DNA from: Desulfobacterales bacterium
GTDB taxonomy: Bacteria > Desulfobacterota > Desulfobacteria > Desulfobacterales > JAHIVH01
Length of the DNA: 5,740 nt
NCBI GenBank assembly: GCA_020056645.1
Contig: JAGVHJ010000546.1
Coordinates: 1-5,740 of the forward strand
Direction of reading: 5' to 3'
Positions 5,267 to 5,740 of the stretch are shown in pieces (the stretch's first letter is position 1; each line of letters begins with the position of its first letter). The notes under the pieces are model-generated. The model was not told the DNA's origin, did no database searches, and was given only the letters and a program-made list of their open reading frames with translations. Made by a program: the position numbers and the translations under genes.

Positions 5267-5740
5267 TCATGACCGGGAATCGAGCGCCTTTATTTTTGTT
5301 GCAATGGCGTTTCTGTGGATTGCAGACTCCCGGAGCAGCTGAGCCGCCAGGGACTTATACTCCATATCCGACGTTTTCACGACCTCATGGTAGTTTTTTT
5401 CAAGAATGGAATTTTCGTAATCCCGAACAAGATAAAGTATCTTTTCTTTGGAAATCTGATTCCTATGCAAATTTTCTATTGTTTTATCGATGCCGACGAT
5501 GAAGGTTTGAACCGCCACCGGTGAAATGGGACGGCCAAGTTCAAACCGATCAGGCTTGGTCACGATCAACTGGGCCATCTGGTCCAGATTTTTTTGATGC
5601 TGATCTTCATCAACCTTGATGGCCATGAAAAACGCGGCCTCTTCCTGCCACTGGAGGGCGCATGCCTCATAGAGAAGACTCAGTTTTTTCTCAATCTCCT
5701 TCACCGCTTTCAGATGGCCTAAAACGGATTGGACATCTCG
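5267..5740 (-). CDS. Rubrerythrin/ferritin-like helical protein, partial at 5' end
   Basis: Helical protein of about 145 residues counted from a GTG at 5704. The frame stays open to the window edge (RDVQSVLGHLKAVKEIEKK), there is no good Shine-Dalgarno before the GTG, and the upstream residues continue the helix, so the true start is probably outside. The pattern is two helical pairs. The first has LLYEACALQWQEEAAFF and an ExxH (E33-H36, counted from GTG). The second has RDYENSILEKNYHEV followed by E126...H130. This fits the ferritin-like/rubrerythrin group found in anaerobes, especially the ENSLIEKK-type second half. No CxxC rubredoxin zinc site is seen in the visible part. The second half has ExxxH rather than ExxH, so a full diiron site is not assured. 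Role is unknown; oxidative stress defence or metal handling is inferred from the family. It is transcribed towards the mosaic gene. Confidence 0.7.
   Translation of the reverse strand, partial: RDVQSVLGHLKAVKEIEKKLSLLYEACALQWQEEAAFFMAIKVDEDQHQKNLDQMAQLIVTKPDRFELGRPISPVAVQTFIVGIDKTIENLHRNQISKEKILYLVRDYENSILEKNYHEVVKTSDMEYKSLAAQLLRESAIHRNAIATKIKALDSRS

Overview
The window reads as a piece of an anaerobic Gram-negative chromosome, most likely a sulfate-reducer-type deltaproteobacterium (Desulfobacterota). This rests on three things: an outer-membrane OmpA-family protein, a ferritin-like protein of a type common in such anaerobes, and intergenic repeats of a GCCTCCGG...GGCC hairpin type that I remember from Desulfovibrio and related genomes. 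The placement is an inference and no search was run.

Layout: (1) 1-1296, plus strand, is the 3' half of an aminopeptidase N gene (pepN) whose catalytic half lies off the left edge. (2) 1297-1608 is an AT-rich gap with promoter-like sequences and a clear Shine-Dalgarno. (3) 1609-4662, plus strand, is a 1017-residue mosaic envelope protein: signal peptide, three discoidin-like (F5/8 type C-like) repeats, an IPT/TIG-like domain, a Cys-containing motif plus transmembrane segment plus basic patch that looks like a C-terminal anchor but sits in the middle, a second signal-peptide-like segment ending in an Ala-X-Ala site, an OmpA-type beta-barrel, a thrombospondin type-3 calcium motif and an OmpA C-terminal peptidoglycan-binding domain. 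(4) 4663-5266 is a gene-free convergent spacer filled with hairpin repeats. (5) 5267-5740, minus strand, is a rubrerythrin/ferritin-like helical protein that runs off the right edge.

The three genes do not form an obvious pathway. pepN and the mosaic gene lie in the same direction but are separated by 312 bases with their own promoter-like signals. The ferritin-like gene faces them.

The most interesting point is the middle of the mosaic gene. The join between what look like two complete proteins falls exactly at an 11-T homopolymer embedded in a perfect 13-bp inverted repeat, with a 9-T run 41 bases further on. Gain or loss of one T at the first run would end the first protein within about ten codons, just after a transmembrane segment and basic tail. 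The unshifted frame instead reads on into an internal signal-peptide-like segment and the OmpA barrel. This may be a length-variable switch, a transcriptional slippage site, a self-processing fusion, or a sequencing or assembly indel that merged two genes; the sequence alone cannot tell these apart.
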